Source: a virus
IMG/VR virus record: IMGVR_UViG_3300017917_003637
Coordinates: 1-64,000 of that record
DNA length: 64,000 nt
Direction: 5' to 3' (one strand)
Shown: positions 37,705-47,640 of the stretch, one piece after another
Layout of the letters: every line of letters begins with the position of its first letter
Position numbering within the stretch: the stretch's first letter is position 1
Translations under genes and position numbers: made by a program
The notes under the pieces: model-generated
What the model was told of the DNA's origin: nothing
Seen by the model: only the letters and a program-made list of their open reading frames with translations
The model's database searches: none

Positions 37705-40125
37705 ATGCCAACTACAAATAATCTTAACCAATTTTTGGTACCAGCTCAAGACGCTTTTTTATATCAATTAGTCTATAACAAAGTATATGGTGGTAGAACA
37801 GGTTGTACTGTCAACATTAACGGCACGACAGTTCAAATGGGTGCAAATTCTTCAATCGATATATTAGTGGAAACTATAAGTGGTGGTACTGGATGTTTGG
37901 TATCTGGTGACAAACCAAATGTGTATGGTGATAGTCCTCAATACAAATATGTTCCACAAACTTTTGTTTCCGTATGGGATACCAGAAGAACAAGTACTGG
38001 TAGTAGCACCGCAACACAAGTTAGATTGCCTTTAATTTCAACAGGTACGTATAATTTTATTGTTGATTGGGGTGATGGGAGTACAGATAGAATAACTGTA
38101 TGGAATCAAGCTCAAACTACTCACACATATACTAGAGCTGGTGTTTATCAATTAACAATAACTGGAACATTGTATGGTTTTACATTTTACAATGGGAGCA
38201 CTGGTGTTGGAGATAGACTTAAATTGTTAACAATTTTTAAATGGGGGACTGGTTTTAGATTAGGAAACAATGCTGGTTATTTTTGGGGATGTGAAAATCT
38301 TCAATTAAGTGAAGTTGAAGATGTGTTAGATTTAACCAACACAACGCATTTTGGTAGTATTTTTAGAGATTGTTTTAATCTTACAACCGTAAACAGGATA
38401 AATGAGTGGAACACGTCAAACATTACCCTTATGGGTGGTGTTTTCTTAAACTGTGTTAGATTTAACCAAGATATTAGTAATTGGGATACATCTAATGTAA
38501 CTGACATGGTCCTTATGTTTTCTTGTGCTGGAAGCCTTAGAGGTGTGTTTAATCAAAATATTGGAAATTGGAATACAAGTAAGGTTACAAATATGCAGCA
38601 AATGTTTTCTAACCAACCTAACTTTAATCAAGATATATCAACAAAAGTTGTTACTAGAGCAAATGGTTCATCGTATGTTGCTTGGGATACATCTAATGTG
38701 ACTACCATGAATTTTATGTTTGGGTGTGGTGCTGGTATTAGAGGTATGTTTAATCAAAATATTGGAAACTGGAATACTAGTAAAGTTACAAATATGGCTT
38801 CTATGTTCCAAAACCAAGTTGAGTTTAATCAAGATTTATCAACAAAAGTTGTTACCGTTGGTAATTCAACATATATCGCATGGAGTACGACCAATGTAAC
38901 AAACATGACGTTTATATTTGGTGGTGGTGAAAGAAATGGTAAATTTAATGGAAATGTAACTAATTGGGATATTAGTAAAATTACTAGTATGCAAGCTTTA
39001 TTTGCGAATAAAATTGATTTCAATCAAGATATATCAACAAAAGTTGTTACCGTTAGTGGTTCATCTTATATTGCTTGGAACACAACGAACGTAACTATTT
39101 TAACCTCATTATTTTCGTGTTCAGTTAATTCTGGTAATTTTAACCAAAATATTGGAAATTGGGATACTAGTAGAGTTACATCTATGTCCTTTATGTTTAA
39201 TGGTCAACCTAAATTTAATCAAGATATATCAACAAAAGTTGTTACCGTTAGTGGTTCATCGTATATTGCTTGGAACACAGCTAGTGTGACTACTATGGAT
39301 TCAATGTTTAATTCTGTAGTTGTTGACGGTGAGTTTAATCAAAATATTGGAAATTGGAATACTGGTAGGGTAACAAGTATGAATCAATTGTTTACTGGAC
39401 AGCCTAATTTTAATCAAGATATATCAACAAAAGTTGTTACCGTTAGTGGTTCATCATATGTAGCTTGGAACACGTTGAGTGCTACTAGTATGAGTTTCAT
39501 GTTTTTTACTTATGGACCAACATTTAATAGATTGTCTGGTACTTTTAATCAAAATATTGGAAACTGGAACACTAGTAGAGTAACAACCATGGCCTCTATG
39601 TTTGTTAATCAAGCTAATTTTAATCAAAACATAGGAACAAAACAAGTTACAGTTAGTGCGTCGACTTATTCTGCTTGGACTGTTTCTGCTGTTACTAGTA
39701 TGTTTGATATGTTTTATATTCACAATCCTACCACAACTGGTGGGCTTGCTGGCTCATTCAATAACAGTGGTTCTACATCAATAAACAATTGGGACGTTAG
39801 AAGATTAAGTGCTGCTACAGATATGTTTAACTATCAAATAGGTTTTAATCAACCCATAGGGAATTGGAATATAAGTGGTGTTACTAATTTTAGTTCTACT
39901 GGTAGCACTATAGGAACTGAAGGTTTCATGTTTGGTAAAACTAGCAACGATTATTCTAGTGCAAATTATGACGCATTGTTGATTGGATGGGCAACAAGAA
40001 ATGTAAGACCAAACCAATTATTAAACATGGGTACAATAAAATATTCTAGTGCAGCCGTTTCAGCTAGAAGTGTATTAACATCGGCACCTAACAATTGGAC
40101 AATAATAGATGGAGGGTTAGTATAA
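37705..40125 (+). CDS. BspA/DUF285-like repeat protein, candidate surface or adhesin protein
   Basis: 806 aa. Residues 1-80 form a domain shared with the 80-aa protein at 40421 (VPAQ...YGG.(T/S)GCT..ING..V..GA.SS.D). Residues about 86-160 look PKD-like ([30 protein letters not shown]). From about 165 on come DUF285/BspA-type repeats built on FNQ(D/N)I..W(D/N)TS.VT.M..MF. These repeats form LRR-like solenoids in bacterial surface proteins. I infer a virion fibre or decoration protein that binds cell surfaces, with the first domain docking it to the particle. Confidence 0.75.
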   Translation: MPTTNNLNQFLVPAQDAFLYQLVYNKVYGGRTGCTVNINGTTVQMGANSSIDILVETISGGTGCLVSGDKPNVYGDSPQYKYVPQTFVSVWDTRRTSTGSSTATQVRLPLISTGTYNFIVDWGDGSTDRITVWNQAQTTHTYTRAGVYQLTITGTLYGFTFYNGSTGVGDRLKLLTIFKWGTGFRLGNNAGYFWGCENLQLSEVEDVLDLTNTTHFGSIFRDCFNLTTVNRINEWNTSNITLMGGVFLNCVRFNQDISNWDTSNVTDMVLMFSCAGSLRGVFNQNIGNWNTSKVTNMQQMFSNQPNFNQDISTKVVTRANGSSYVAWDTSNVTTMNFMFGCGAGIRGMFNQNIGNWNTSKVTNMASMFQNQVEFNQDLSTKVVTVGNSTYIAWSTTNVTNMTFIFGGGERNGKFNGNVTNWDISKITSMQALFANKIDFNQDISTKVVTVSGSSYIAWNTTNVTILTSLFSCSVNSGNFNQNIGNWDTSRVTSMSFMFNGQPKFNQDISTKVVTVSGSSYIAWNTASVTTMDSMFNSVVVDGEFNQNIGNWNTGRVTSMNQLFTGQPNFNQDISTKVVTVSGSSYVAWNTLSATSMSFMFFTYGPTFNRLSGTFNQNIGNWNTSRVTTMASMFVNQANFNQNIGTKQVTVSASTYSAWTVSAVTSMFDMFYIHNPTTTGGLAGSFNNSGSTSINNWDVRRLSAATDMFNYQIGFNQPIGNWNISGVTNFSSTGSTIGTEGFMFGKTSNDYSSANYDALLIGWATRNVRPNQLLNMGTIKYSSAAVSARSVLTSAPNNWTIIDGGLV
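38440..39720 (+). repeat. Long near-identical coding repeats
   Basis: Units of about 190-200 bp recur in the BspA-like gene. Each includes AATCAAGATATATCAACAAA followed by AGTTGTTACCGTTAGTGGTT in the central copies, with diverged copies at the ends. Such repeats can recombine and change repeat number. Confidence 0.7.
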
Positions 40126-40352
40126 TGACATATTTTTTAGCACATAATTCAATAGACGTGTTTCACCATGGTGAACTTAATGAAGACCAAGTTATATCTA
40201 CTGGTCAGCCAAACTTGGAATATTTTGATAATTTAAAAGCGTTAGAGGAAAGGCTGGCCGAATTTGGTATTATTTGTAATGAAAACGAAACACCAATATT
40301 ACCTCAGATTAATAATTGTGAGGATGAAATGGAAGTACCAGACCCAAGTTAA
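40125..40352 (+). CDS. Small acidic protein, possible fibre chaperone (75 aa)
   Basis: The ATG at 40125 overlaps the previous stop (TAATG), so it is translationally coupled to the BspA-like protein. The sequence [20 protein letters not shown] resembles the small proteins that accompany phage fibres; a chaperone role is inferred from position only. Acidic, ends CEDEMEVPDPS. Confidence 0.6.
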   Translation: MTYFLAHNSIDVFHHGELNEDQVISTGQPNLEYFDNLKALEERLAEFGIICNENETPILPQINNCEDEMEVPDPS

Positions 40353-40397
40353 TATGCATTTTTTTAATGTATTTATAAAACAAATGAAAAAATAACT

Positions 40398-40406
40398 ATA
40401 TTTATA
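40398..40406 (+). promoter_or_regulatory. Late-type motif ATATTTATA
   Basis: Upstream of 40421; a weaker GTATTTATA lies about 30 bases earlier. Confidence 0.66.
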
Positions 40407-40420
40407 AGAAAAGAAAAATT

Positions 40421-40663
40421 ATGCCAAAAAATAATGATGTATATAGCGTAATTGTACCAGCTCAAACTCCAAATTTGACAGCACACACTTACTCTACCAT
40501 TTATGGTGGTTCTTCTGGTTGCACCGCTGTAATTAATGGTGTAACTGTTAGTGTTGGCGCGGCTTCTTCTTTTGATTTGACAATCAGAAGTATAAGTGGT
40601 GCTACAGGATGTTATTTACTAGGTGACAATAAAAACGTATATTTAGGTTCACCTAATTTATAG
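40421..40663 (+). CDS. Small domain protein related to the BspA-like N-terminus
   Basis: 80 aa. It aligns over its whole length with residues 1-80 of the gene at 37705: VPAQTPNLTAHTYSTIYGGS, SGCTAVINGVTVSVGAASSF, GATGCYLLGDNKNVY. A free-standing copy beside a fused copy suggests a virion-binding decoration domain that competes with, or adds to, the long form. Two Cys residues are conserved in both. Confidence 0.68.
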   Translation: MPKNNDVYSVIVPAQTPNLTAHTYSTIYGGSSGCTAVINGVTVSVGAASSFDLTIRSISGATGCYLLGDNKNVYLGSPNL

Positions 40664-40696
40664 TAATCAATAAGATATTAAACAAAAAATAAAACT

Positions 40697-41914
40697 ATGG
40701 AAAGAAATTTTAGAATCAACCCAGTTGGTCTTAAAGGAAATGAAATCAACGAGCGTATGAAACAACTTATGGGTGTAACACCTATAAACGAAGGTTTATC
40801 TCGTTCAACAGTTGAATTAACCAAAATTGGTCCAGATGGTAAAGCATATGGTATTGTAAGAGAAAATCATGAATATTACATAAAAGTATCTGACAAGACC
40901 GAAAACCTTACTGTTGAGGACTTTAAATACATTGGTGGTCTTCAAAATAAAAAATCAGAAGCGTATCCATCATATGCTAAAGCTACTAAACACTTAAACT
41001 TAAAATTTAACTCTATTTGCGAATCATTTGATATTGTGAATACATTCAACGTATTTGTTGATGATAACTTGTTATCTGAAGGTGCTGCTAAAGAAGCTAC
41101 TAAACACATTACAGATGCTAAGGGTAAAGAGTTAGGTGGTAAAGTAAAAGAAGAAGGTGGTGATAACTTGGCTGAGAAAAAAGTCATGGATGAATTAGAA
41201 GAAGTTACTCTTACTGAAGATGAGTTAGCTATTGACGCTATGCTTAACGAAAGTGATGAAGAAGACTTGGATGAGTCAGCTCAAGGTGAAGTTGGTGCAT
41301 ATGCTCATGAAAAATCTAAGAAAAAAGACAAAGAAAAAGATGAAGATGAAAAAGACTTAGACGAAGCTGAATCTAAAAACAACCCATGGGCTATCTGTAC
41401 CGCTAGTGTTGGTCGTGAAGACAAAGAAAAATACGAAGCGTGTGTTAGAGACGTTAAAAAACAAAAAGGTGTTAAAGAAGAATTAAAAGGTGGTCAACAC
41501 AAAATCGATGCTAATAAAAATGGTAAGATTGATGGTGAGGATTTTAAACTTCTTAAAAAAGGTAAAACCAATGAAAACATTGATGACCAGATGTCTACTG
41601 ACGAATTAATGGATAAACTAGATAATATGTCAGCTAAAGAATTGTTACAATTGTTAGGTGATGCTGGTAGAGACTTGAAAAATGTAATTGCTAGAAAATT
41701 ATCTACAGGTATGGATAAAGCTAGAGATTTTTTTGATAAGCAATATCCAGATGTTAACGAAGAAATGACTGACAAACAAAAGAAATTTGCTGCTTTGGCC
41801 GAACCTAAAGATAAAATCACATATGCTGATAAAATTGCTGGTGCTACCAAAGATGAAGCTATGACACTTGAAGAAATTCAAGAGGCGATTGCTGATTTAA
41901 AAAAAAAACTTTAA
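40697..41914 (+). CDS. Late virion protein with EF-hand-like motif; first part of a split gene
   Basis: 405 aa as read. Residues about 1-45 (RINPVGLKGNEINERMKQLM, then GVTPINEGLSR with a possible I-N-E|G protease site) are followed by an alpha/beta domain. Then come long acidic linkers, a paired-Cys module (NPWAICTASVGREDKEKYEA, CVRDVKKQKG) and a calcium-binding-like loop DANKNGKIDGEDF. The frame ends within a run of ten A (41899-41908). A -1 shift gives ADLKKKTLSEAKKYKLKLDK and joins the next frame, so 40697-43392 probably encodes one 898-residue protein. Confidence 0.72.
   Translation: MERNFRINPVGLKGNEINERMKQLMGVTPINEGLSRSTVELTKIGPDGKAYGIVRENHEYYIKVSDKTENLTVEDFKYIGGLQNKKSEAYPSYAKATKHLNLKFNSICESFDIVNTFNVFVDDNLLSEGAAKEATKHITDAKGKELGGKVKEEGGDNLAEKKVMDELEEVTLTEDELAIDAMLNESDEEDLDESAQGEVGAYAHEKSKKKDKEKDEDEKDLDEAESKNNPWAICTASVGREDKEKYEACVRDVKKQKGVKEELKGGQHKIDANKNGKIDGEDFKLLKKGKTNENIDDQMSTDELMDKLDNMSAKELLQLLGDAGRDLKNVIARKLSTGMDKARDFFDKQYPDVNEEMTDKQKKFAALAEPKDKITYADKIAGATKDEAMTLEEIQEAIADLKKKL
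41896..41908 (+). other. TTT-A10 slippery run joining two frames
   Basis: GAT TTA AAA AAA AAA CTT TAA in the first frame. T-TTA-AAA (41896-41902) is a canonical -1 slippery heptamer and the zero-frame stop comes six bases after the run. The -1 frame is open from 41896 to 43392. Confidence 0.75.
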
Positions 41915-41934
41915 GCGAAGCTAAAAAATATAAA

Positions 41935-43392
41935 TTGAAGTTGGATAAACCAGCGTCAGAGGCTCCTATTGCCCCTGCCCCTGCTCCAGCTGAACCTACA
42001 ACCGAACCAGCTGATGAAGCTGGTTTTGGTGATTTTGGGGGTGAGGAAATGCCAGCAGAACAACCAACTGGGGATGAAGCACCAGCAAACGATATGCCTG
42101 ATTTTGAAAAAGAACCATTTGACGCTGGAGTTGATGCTGATGAGGAAACTGACCCTAAAAAATTTATTGAGCAATTAAGTGGTAAATTAGGTCAGTCATT
42201 AAGACAGTATACCAAAGACCAAGGTCAACCAGATTTTGAATTGGAAAAATTCGCAATTAATTCAGTTATTTCAGCAACAAACACTGCTGATATGGATGAA
42301 GAAGATAGAAATGATATTATCAAAAAAATAGAAAAATCTGGTGAAGATGAAACACAAGACTTTGGAGATGATAATCAAGCTGGCGCCGACGCTGGAGATG
42401 ATTCTTTCGGTGGACCCGATAACGGGGCTGGTAATGCTGATGAGTTTGATTTTTCATCTGATGAAGAACCAGTTCAAGAAGGTAAATTTATGCTTGACAA
42501 AACAAAAAAACTAAGCATCTTTGCACCTGAGGGCAGTGAAGAAGCAAAATTTAAACACATAAATGAAATGAAAGAAGGTTCAAACAATTACATGTTCTGG
42601 CAAAATTTAAAAACTATTGTACATGCCGCATCTGAATTATTAAAAATGGATTGTGACCAAGTTGATACATTGTTATCAGATGGTCATGGTTGGGCTCTTG
42701 ACCACATGGCTACATCCGCTGATGACGTTGAAGAAGTGTATCACTTTGTTGAAGGTCGTTTAAACGATACCCATGAGGATTCTGGTGAAGAAATGGATTA
42801 TTCAAAATGGGCTCAACCAATGAAATTAAACCAACCAGTTACTGTGTCTAAAGACTTAGCTTATCACTTAACTAACGAAATCGCGTTGGGCGAATCTATT
42901 TTCAGATATGGTTCTGAAAAATTCCAAAACCTTGTTAAAGAAGTAAGACAATTAAAAGCTAAGGGTCTTATTGATTTGAATGAAAATGACCAATTTATCG
43001 TTGAAGATTATGACAACGGTTTTGTTGTGATTGGTGAAAACAAAGTTAAATTAAATACAATCTTTGAAGAATTTGATGCTGAGACAATCAACGAAGCTGA
43101 GTATCAAGGTAAAAAAGTACAGTTAGGTAAGCCTAAACGTGGTGGTTCTAAAAAATTCTACGTTTATGTGAGAAATCCTAAGACTGGTAAAGTTAAAAAA
43201 GTATCATTTGGAGCTCAAGGTGGTGGTGGTAACTTAGCGGTTAAATTAAAAGACCCTAAGGCTAGAAAAGCATTTGCTGACAGACACAACTGTAAGGCTA
43301 AAAACGATAAAACAAAAGCTGGGTATTGGGCATGTAGATTGCCTAGATATGCTAAATTATTAGGTTTATCAGGTGGTGGTACTTGGTGGTAA
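41935..43392 (+). CDS. Late virion protein with DUF5872-like C-terminus; second part of a split gene
   Basis: The only start near the front is a TTG at 41935, and the frame is open back to 41896, which supports translation by frameshift from 40697. A Pro/Ala/Glu linker (APIAPAPAPAEPTTEPADEA) is followed by acidic segments and a helical domain. The C-terminus has YQGKKVQLGKPKRGGSKKFY, VYVRNPKTGKVKKVSFG, then RHNCKAK and GYWACRLPRYAKLLGL, which together match the DUF5872-type ending common in T4-like virion proteins. Probably a head or neck component. Confidence 0.72.
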   Translation: MKLDKPASEAPIAPAPAPAEPTTEPADEAGFGDFGGEEMPAEQPTGDEAPANDMPDFEKEPFDAGVDADEETDPKKFIEQLSGKLGQSLRQYTKDQGQPDFELEKFAINSVISATNTADMDEEDRNDIIKKIEKSGEDETQDFGDDNQAGADAGDDSFGGPDNGAGNADEFDFSSDEEPVQEGKFMLDKTKKLSIFAPEGSEEAKFKHINEMKEGSNNYMFWQNLKTIVHAASELLKMDCDQVDTLLSDGHGWALDHMATSADDVEEVYHFVEGRLNDTHEDSGEEMDYSKWAQPMKLNQPVTVSKDLAYHLTNEIALGESIFRYGSEKFQNLVKEVRQLKAKGLIDLNENDQFIVEDYDNGFVVIGENKVKLNTIFEEFDAETINEAEYQGKKVQLGKPKRGGSKKFYVYVRNPKTGKVKKVSFGAQGGGGNLAVKLKDPKARKAFADRHNCKAKNDKTKAGYWACRLPRYAKLLGLSGGGTWW

Positions 43393-43404
43393 AATTTATA
43401 AACC

Positions 43405-43857
43405 ATGGGAAGAATAGAAAAAAATAAAAAGTTATTAATTGAGCGTAAAAACCGTCAAGTTCTAGGCAAACCAGAAATGGATTGTCCAGAACCAACTCAA
43501 AATTTAGAATTAAATACTGAAAACAGAGACGCCGCTATCAAAGAAGACCATATTCAATATGGTCCTTTGAATGTTGACGAACCAGCTGATTTCTGGGAAA
43601 AGATTGCTGACCATTGGAATACCAGTGTTGAAGCGGCTCAGAAGTCTAAATGTGGTAATTGCGTGGCATTTGATATTTCACCTAGAATGGACGATTGTAT
43701 GCCAGGTCCTATTTCTGACGATGATGGTAGATTAGGATATTGTTGGATGCACCATTTTAAATGTCACTCAGCAAGAACATGTAGAACATGGGCTAAGGGT
43801 GGTCCGATAGAAGAAGACTCAGTGTCATATAAATGGCAAGAAAAAAACAAAAAGTAA
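43405..43857 (+). CDS. Cys-rich conserved phage protein (150 aa)
   Basis: YGPLNVDEPADFWEKIADHW-NT is followed by eight or so Cys residues: KCGNCVAFDIS, DDCMPG, GYCWMHHFKCHSARTCRTWA. The spacing fits a zinc or iron-sulfur site; HiPIP-like folds have been suggested for similar T4-like phage proteins. It lies among virion genes, two bases before 43859. Function unproven. Confidence 0.7.
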   Translation: MGRIEKNKKLLIERKNRQVLGKPEMDCPEPTQNLELNTENRDAAIKEDHIQYGPLNVDEPADFWEKIADHWNTSVEAAQKSKCGNCVAFDISPRMDDCMPGPISDDDGRLGYCWMHHFKCHSARTCRTWAKGGPIEEDSVSYKWQEKNKK

Positions 43858-43858
43858 T

Positions 43859-44941
43859 ATGAAACCATATAGCGAAATAGAAAAAGGGAACATAGTAAGA
43901 CGCACATTTTCAGACAACGTACCTGAGAGTGAGTTGGTGTGGCATAGAGACCATGAGGATAGGGTTGTTTTACCATTAAACGAGAATGATTGGATGGTTC
44001 AATTTGATAATGAATTACCACGAAAACTTGTTGTTGGTGAAGAATACTTTATACCTAAAAATACTTTTCATAGAGTTATAAAGGGGTCTGGTGAATTGCA
44101 AGTTGAAATCATAAAAACTGATTTTAACGAAGTTATTGAAGAAGGTGATAAGAAAGCTAAAAGAGACGCTTGTTATCACAAGGTAAGAGCTAGATATGAT
44201 GTATGGCCATCTGCTTATGCTTCTGGTGCTCTTGTTAAGTGTCGTAAGGTTGGTGCTTCTAACTGGGGTAACAAATCAAACGAGACTGAAGACATAGGTA
44301 AAAGCGGTAAAAAACAGTTTAAAAAAGACTTACAAAAAGACCCAGATTACTTAAAATATAAAGACAGCGATAATGAGTTTGGTGTACCAAATGTAACAAC
44401 AGATGACCCATTTATCAAAAAAGGAAGATACACTAGAGTTGGTAAAGAAGACTTAGATGAATTAACAGTTTATGAAGCTAAAAAAACTGATTTCTCAAAA
44501 GAAAAATCGCAAGGTCTTCATGGATGGTTTTCTAGAAAAGGTGGTGAAGGTTCTAGCGGTTGGGTTGATTGCAACACATGTAGAAAAGACCCAGATACTG
44601 GTAGAAAGAAATGTAAACCATGTGGAAGACAAGAGGGTGAGAAAAGAAAATACCCAGCATGTCGTCCAACACCGTCTGCATGCGGTACAAGAGGCAAGGG
44701 TAAAAAATGGGGTAAAAAAAGTACCTCAGAGGGCTTGAATATCTCAGAAAATTTTAGTATATTTGATAAAGACTATTTAAAAATGAGATTACAAGAAACA
44801 TTTAACCACGAAGAACCGTTGGTATTACCAGCTGAACCTAAAACTAAACCTAAGGAATCTCCAATGGTTCAACCATCAAGACGCAATAAGCCTTTCTTAC
44901 CTGAAAGAGAAACGCAACCAGACCCAAAAGCTGAAAACTAA
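43859..44941 (+). CDS. Cupin-like late protein with DUF6321-like C-terminus
   Basis: 360 aa. Residues about 20-85 form a small cupin: SELVWHRDHEDRVVLPL, then YFIPKNTFHRVIKGSG, with His residues at metal-site positions. Next comes a paired-Cys module (KRDACYHKVRARYDVWPSAY, ASGALVKCRKVG). A basic Cys-rich domain follows (GLHGWFSRKGGEGSSGWVDC, NTCRKDP..., KCKPCGRQEG, ACRPTPSACGT) like DUF6321. All three modules recur in T4-like virion proteins. Its stop overlaps the next start. Confidence 0.72.
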   Translation: MKPYSEIEKGNIVRRTFSDNVPESELVWHRDHEDRVVLPLNENDWMVQFDNELPRKLVVGEEYFIPKNTFHRVIKGSGELQVEIIKTDFNEVIEEGDKKAKRDACYHKVRARYDVWPSAYASGALVKCRKVGASNWGNKSNETEDIGKSGKKQFKKDLQKDPDYLKYKDSDNEFGVPNVTTDDPFIKKGRYTRVGKEDLDELTVYEAKKTDFSKEKSQGLHGWFSRKGGEGSSGWVDCNTCRKDPDTGRKKCKPCGRQEGEKRKYPACRPTPSACGTRGKGKKWGKKSTSEGLNISENFSIFDKDYLKMRLQETFNHEEPLVLPAEPKTKPKESPMVQPSRRNKPFLPERETQPDPKAEN

Positions 44942-45354
44942 TGGATAAATTGTATTTGATATATGTGAATTATGTTGGAAAGGATTATAAGGGTGATTAC
45001 CTTTATGAGTTTATTTTTTCTGATACAACAGAAGATATAGACGGCGATGAATGGGATACGTATCCAGCGTCTGGTAGACCTCAACCACCACATGAATCAT
45101 TTATAAAAAAAGTTGGTAGACTTGAGTCTGAGTTAATGTTAGATGTGATTCAAAATAGTGATACATTTGCTGTTTGGGATGCAATAGACGGGGTAATCGC
45201 TTTGGCTTGGGAAAACATTGACGATTATGAAACATACCCTGAAAAAAGAATTTGTTTTAAATTTGGTGAACCTATTTCTAGTGTTGAAGATAAGTTATAC
45301 GAAAAAGACCTAATATTGAATTATAATATAAGCAAACATGAGCACAAAAAATAA
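44941..45354 (+). CDS. Conserved phage protein (137 aa)
   Basis: Opens with strands and a conserved segment GDEWDTYPASGRPQPPHESF, then DTFAVWDAIDGVIALAWENI. The pattern WD..PASG.P.PP is conserved in T4-like phages at this position. Function unknown. Overlaps the next gene by 17 bases. Confidence 0.68.
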   Translation: MDKLYLIYVNYVGKDYKGDYLYEFIFSDTTEDIDGDEWDTYPASGRPQPPHESFIKKVGRLESELMLDVIQNSDTFAVWDAIDGVIALAWENIDDYETYPEKRICFKFGEPISSVEDKLYEKDLILNYNISKHEHKK

Positions 45355-46309
45355 AATTAACGAAGAAGAAAAATTTAAAATCCATGTTGATAAAAAAACG
45401 TTGGGTGATGCTAACAAAACAAAAGAGTTAGCTATGCTTAAAAAGAAAAATCCAAACATAGAATTTGATTTAGAACCACCTACTTCACAAAGTAGTGTTA
45501 TTAGTTCTAGTTCTATGATGGAACAACCAGAAGCTATCATTCAACCACAAGACAAAGCCACTATTAAATATCTTTCAAATGTTAAACACCCTGAGACTGG
45601 TGAAATAGCACAACCATTTAACATTTCAGATAAAAAATATCAGATGGTAAGAGGAATGACACCTGATAAAAATGTTGTGTTGGGTGTTTATTGTTTTGAT
45701 GAATTAAACGAAGATGGTAGCAATAAAATCTACCATGTTGATGAATTTGAAAATAAAGTAGCAAAACCAATGCTTGAAAGAGAAAAGTTAACAACTGAAA
45801 GTGAAAACAAATCTTCACAACCTGAGAGTCTTAATCTTGGTGAATACAAACACTTCATTGTAAATGAAAAAAGTGGTAAGTTTAAGAAATTTAAAACTAT
45901 CCCAGAATTAGCCGCTACTACTATGCTTGAAGATGAGAGATATATGGGGTTACAAGAATTTAAAAAATTCTTTGAAACTAGAGTATTTGGTGCGCCTAAG
46001 AAAAAAGAATTGACTGAAGTTGGTATGACTGGTCAAGAAGGTGAAGAAGAAATGACAATTAAAGCTCAGAAACTTATGGGCCTTATTCAAAAAAGAATCC
46101 CATCAAATATTATCGATACCATTAAAACAAACAAAATTGCTCAAAGAGAAGTAATTGCTGCATTTGCCGAGTTAATCGGTGTACCTAGAAATGGTCTTAC
46201 TGGTCTTGTTCAAGGTATTAAAGATTTAGCTAAGACTGGTACTCAACCTCAACAACAAGTTGCTGAAAGTAGAGTGGTAAAAACAATAAAGAAAAAAGAC
46301 ATAAAATAA
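45338..46309 (+). CDS. Late structural protein (323 aa)
   Basis: Hydrophilic, helical, acidic/basic mixed protein (NEEEKFKIHVDKKTLGDANK; KKNPNIEFDLEPPTSQSSVI). The C-terminal helix region has MGLIQKRIPSNIIDTIKTNK. No fold recognised. Its position between conserved phage genes and the terminase suggests a virion or assembly role. Confidence 0.62.
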   Translation: MSTKNKINEEEKFKIHVDKKTLGDANKTKELAMLKKKNPNIEFDLEPPTSQSSVISSSSMMEQPEAIIQPQDKATIKYLSNVKHPETGEIAQPFNISDKKYQMVRGMTPDKNVVLGVYCFDELNEDGSNKIYHVDEFENKVAKPMLEREKLTTESENKSSQPESLNLGEYKHFIVNEKSGKFKKFKTIPELAATTMLEDERYMGLQEFKKFFETRVFGAPKKKELTEVGMTGQEGEEEMTIKAQKLMGLIQKRIPSNIIDTIKTNKIAQREVIAAFAELIGVPRNGLTGLVQGIKDLAKTGTQPQQQVAESRVVKTIKKKDIK

Positions 46310-46312
46310 TTT

Positions 46313-47581
46313 ATGAGTAATTATAGAAAAATAGCTGAACAAGCATTATTAAAATCACTTAACAGAAACAAACCCACATTAAATGAGGGTGTTGTTTATG
46401 GTGATAATATATCTGAAAGAATGCATCCTCAGTTAGAAAAAGAATTAGCTGAAAGAAAACACTCGTTGGGGAAACACCCAGCAATACCTGAGGGTGATGA
46501 AAATAACTTTGAACAAAAGATAATGGGTAAACGCTTTAGTGAAGTTGTTAACCGTTATAAACGCGCATTTGATGTTGACGAAATTAATAATGAGCAATTA
46601 TTGAGTCAAATGATGCCTATGGTACATGAAACCATGGCCTTAGAAACAAAACACAAAAAAGCCTTGGAAGAATTGGCTGAAAGAATGATTAGAGAAGAAT
46701 ATGACATGGCTGAAGATGTTGTTGAAATTAAAGCAAAATTATCACCAACCGTTGTATTAGAGGGCACCAAAAAACACCCAACACCTAAAGCCAACGATTA
46801 TCAATTTGAAAGCCATGAAGATATGGTAAACGCTAAAGAAGAGGTTTACAAAAGACGTTTTTTAAACGCAATGATTCAAGGTGCTGCAAAGAAAACAAAC
46901 CACATGTTCCACATGGTAGACGAAGAGTTAACCAATATGGACCCTCGTTTGTTGAATAGGTATTCTAAAGTTATGTCAGCGGCTGATTATATGTACTACG
47001 TAATCCCTAAAATGGATAATGGTACCAGTGGCGGTGTGGTTAAAGTTACATTCCCAACACCTGAAAACCCTAAGGCTGTTATTGAAGCTGAAGCCATGGT
47101 ATTTCCAGTTCTTATTCATGAATTGGTAAAAGGGGTAATGGAATTATTGTCAGCTCACGGTTTGCCTAAAGATAAAAAATTAGGTGATTATGTTGTTGAT
47201 AAAGCGGATTTCTTAGCCGCAGAACCATGGGATATGAGAATAGGTCCAGCTTTGTGGGATAGGTTTACTGATTGTATTGATGGTGATGATTTCCATTTAA
47301 AACATCATTTGTATATGGAGTTAGCTTCAATGCCAGTAAAAGAATTCAACGATAACATGAGAGAAATTTTAGCTGGTACCAACAAGGGTAAAAAAATTGT
47401 AAAAGAAATACTAGATAACGTTAAAAATGAACTACAAGAAGAAGAATTTGAAAGTGCCATTAATGAGTTAAACACAACTGAAGAAAAAAATTATTTTACG
47501 TTAGATGAAATAATGTTTGGTAATGATTTTGAGATTGATGAAGATGACGATGACACTTATGATATTGACGATTTACTATAA
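46313..47581 (+). CDS. Late structural protein (422 aa)
   Basis: The N-terminus YRKIAEQALLKSLNRN-KPTL is followed by a large alpha/beta domain (residues about 180-350) with conserved-looking VFPVLIHELVKGVMELLSAH and EPWDMRIGPALWDRFTDCID. The C-terminus is very acidic (FEIDEDDDDTYDIDDLL). Proteins of this type sit beside terminase in T4-like phages of marine and Bacteroidota hosts. Terminator downstream. Confidence 0.65.
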   Translation: MSNYRKIAEQALLKSLNRNKPTLNEGVVYGDNISERMHPQLEKELAERKHSLGKHPAIPEGDENNFEQKIMGKRFSEVVNRYKRAFDVDEINNEQLLSQMMPMVHETMALETKHKKALEELAERMIREEYDMAEDVVEIKAKLSPTVVLEGTKKHPTPKANDYQFESHEDMVNAKEEVYKRRFLNAMIQGAAKKTNHMFHMVDEELTNMDPRLLNRYSKVMSAADYMYYVIPKMDNGTSGGVVKVTFPTPENPKAVIEAEAMVFPVLIHELVKGVMELLSAHGLPKDKKLGDYVVDKADFLAAEPWDMRIGPALWDRFTDCIDGDDFHLKHHLYMELASMPVKEFNDNMREILAGTNKGKKIVKEILDNVKNELQEEEFESAINELNTTEEKNYFTLDEIMFGNDFEIDEDDDDTYDIDDLL

Positions 47582-47582
47582 G

Positions 47583-47614
47583 ATAAGGGGCTAACAAGCC
47601 CCTTATTTATTTTA
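47583..47614 (+). terminator. Rho-independent terminator
   Basis: ATAAGGGGCT-AACA-AGCCCCTTAT followed by TTATTTT. Confidence 0.88.
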
Positions 47615-47640
47615 AAACCTTTATTTTACTGGATTTCAGC

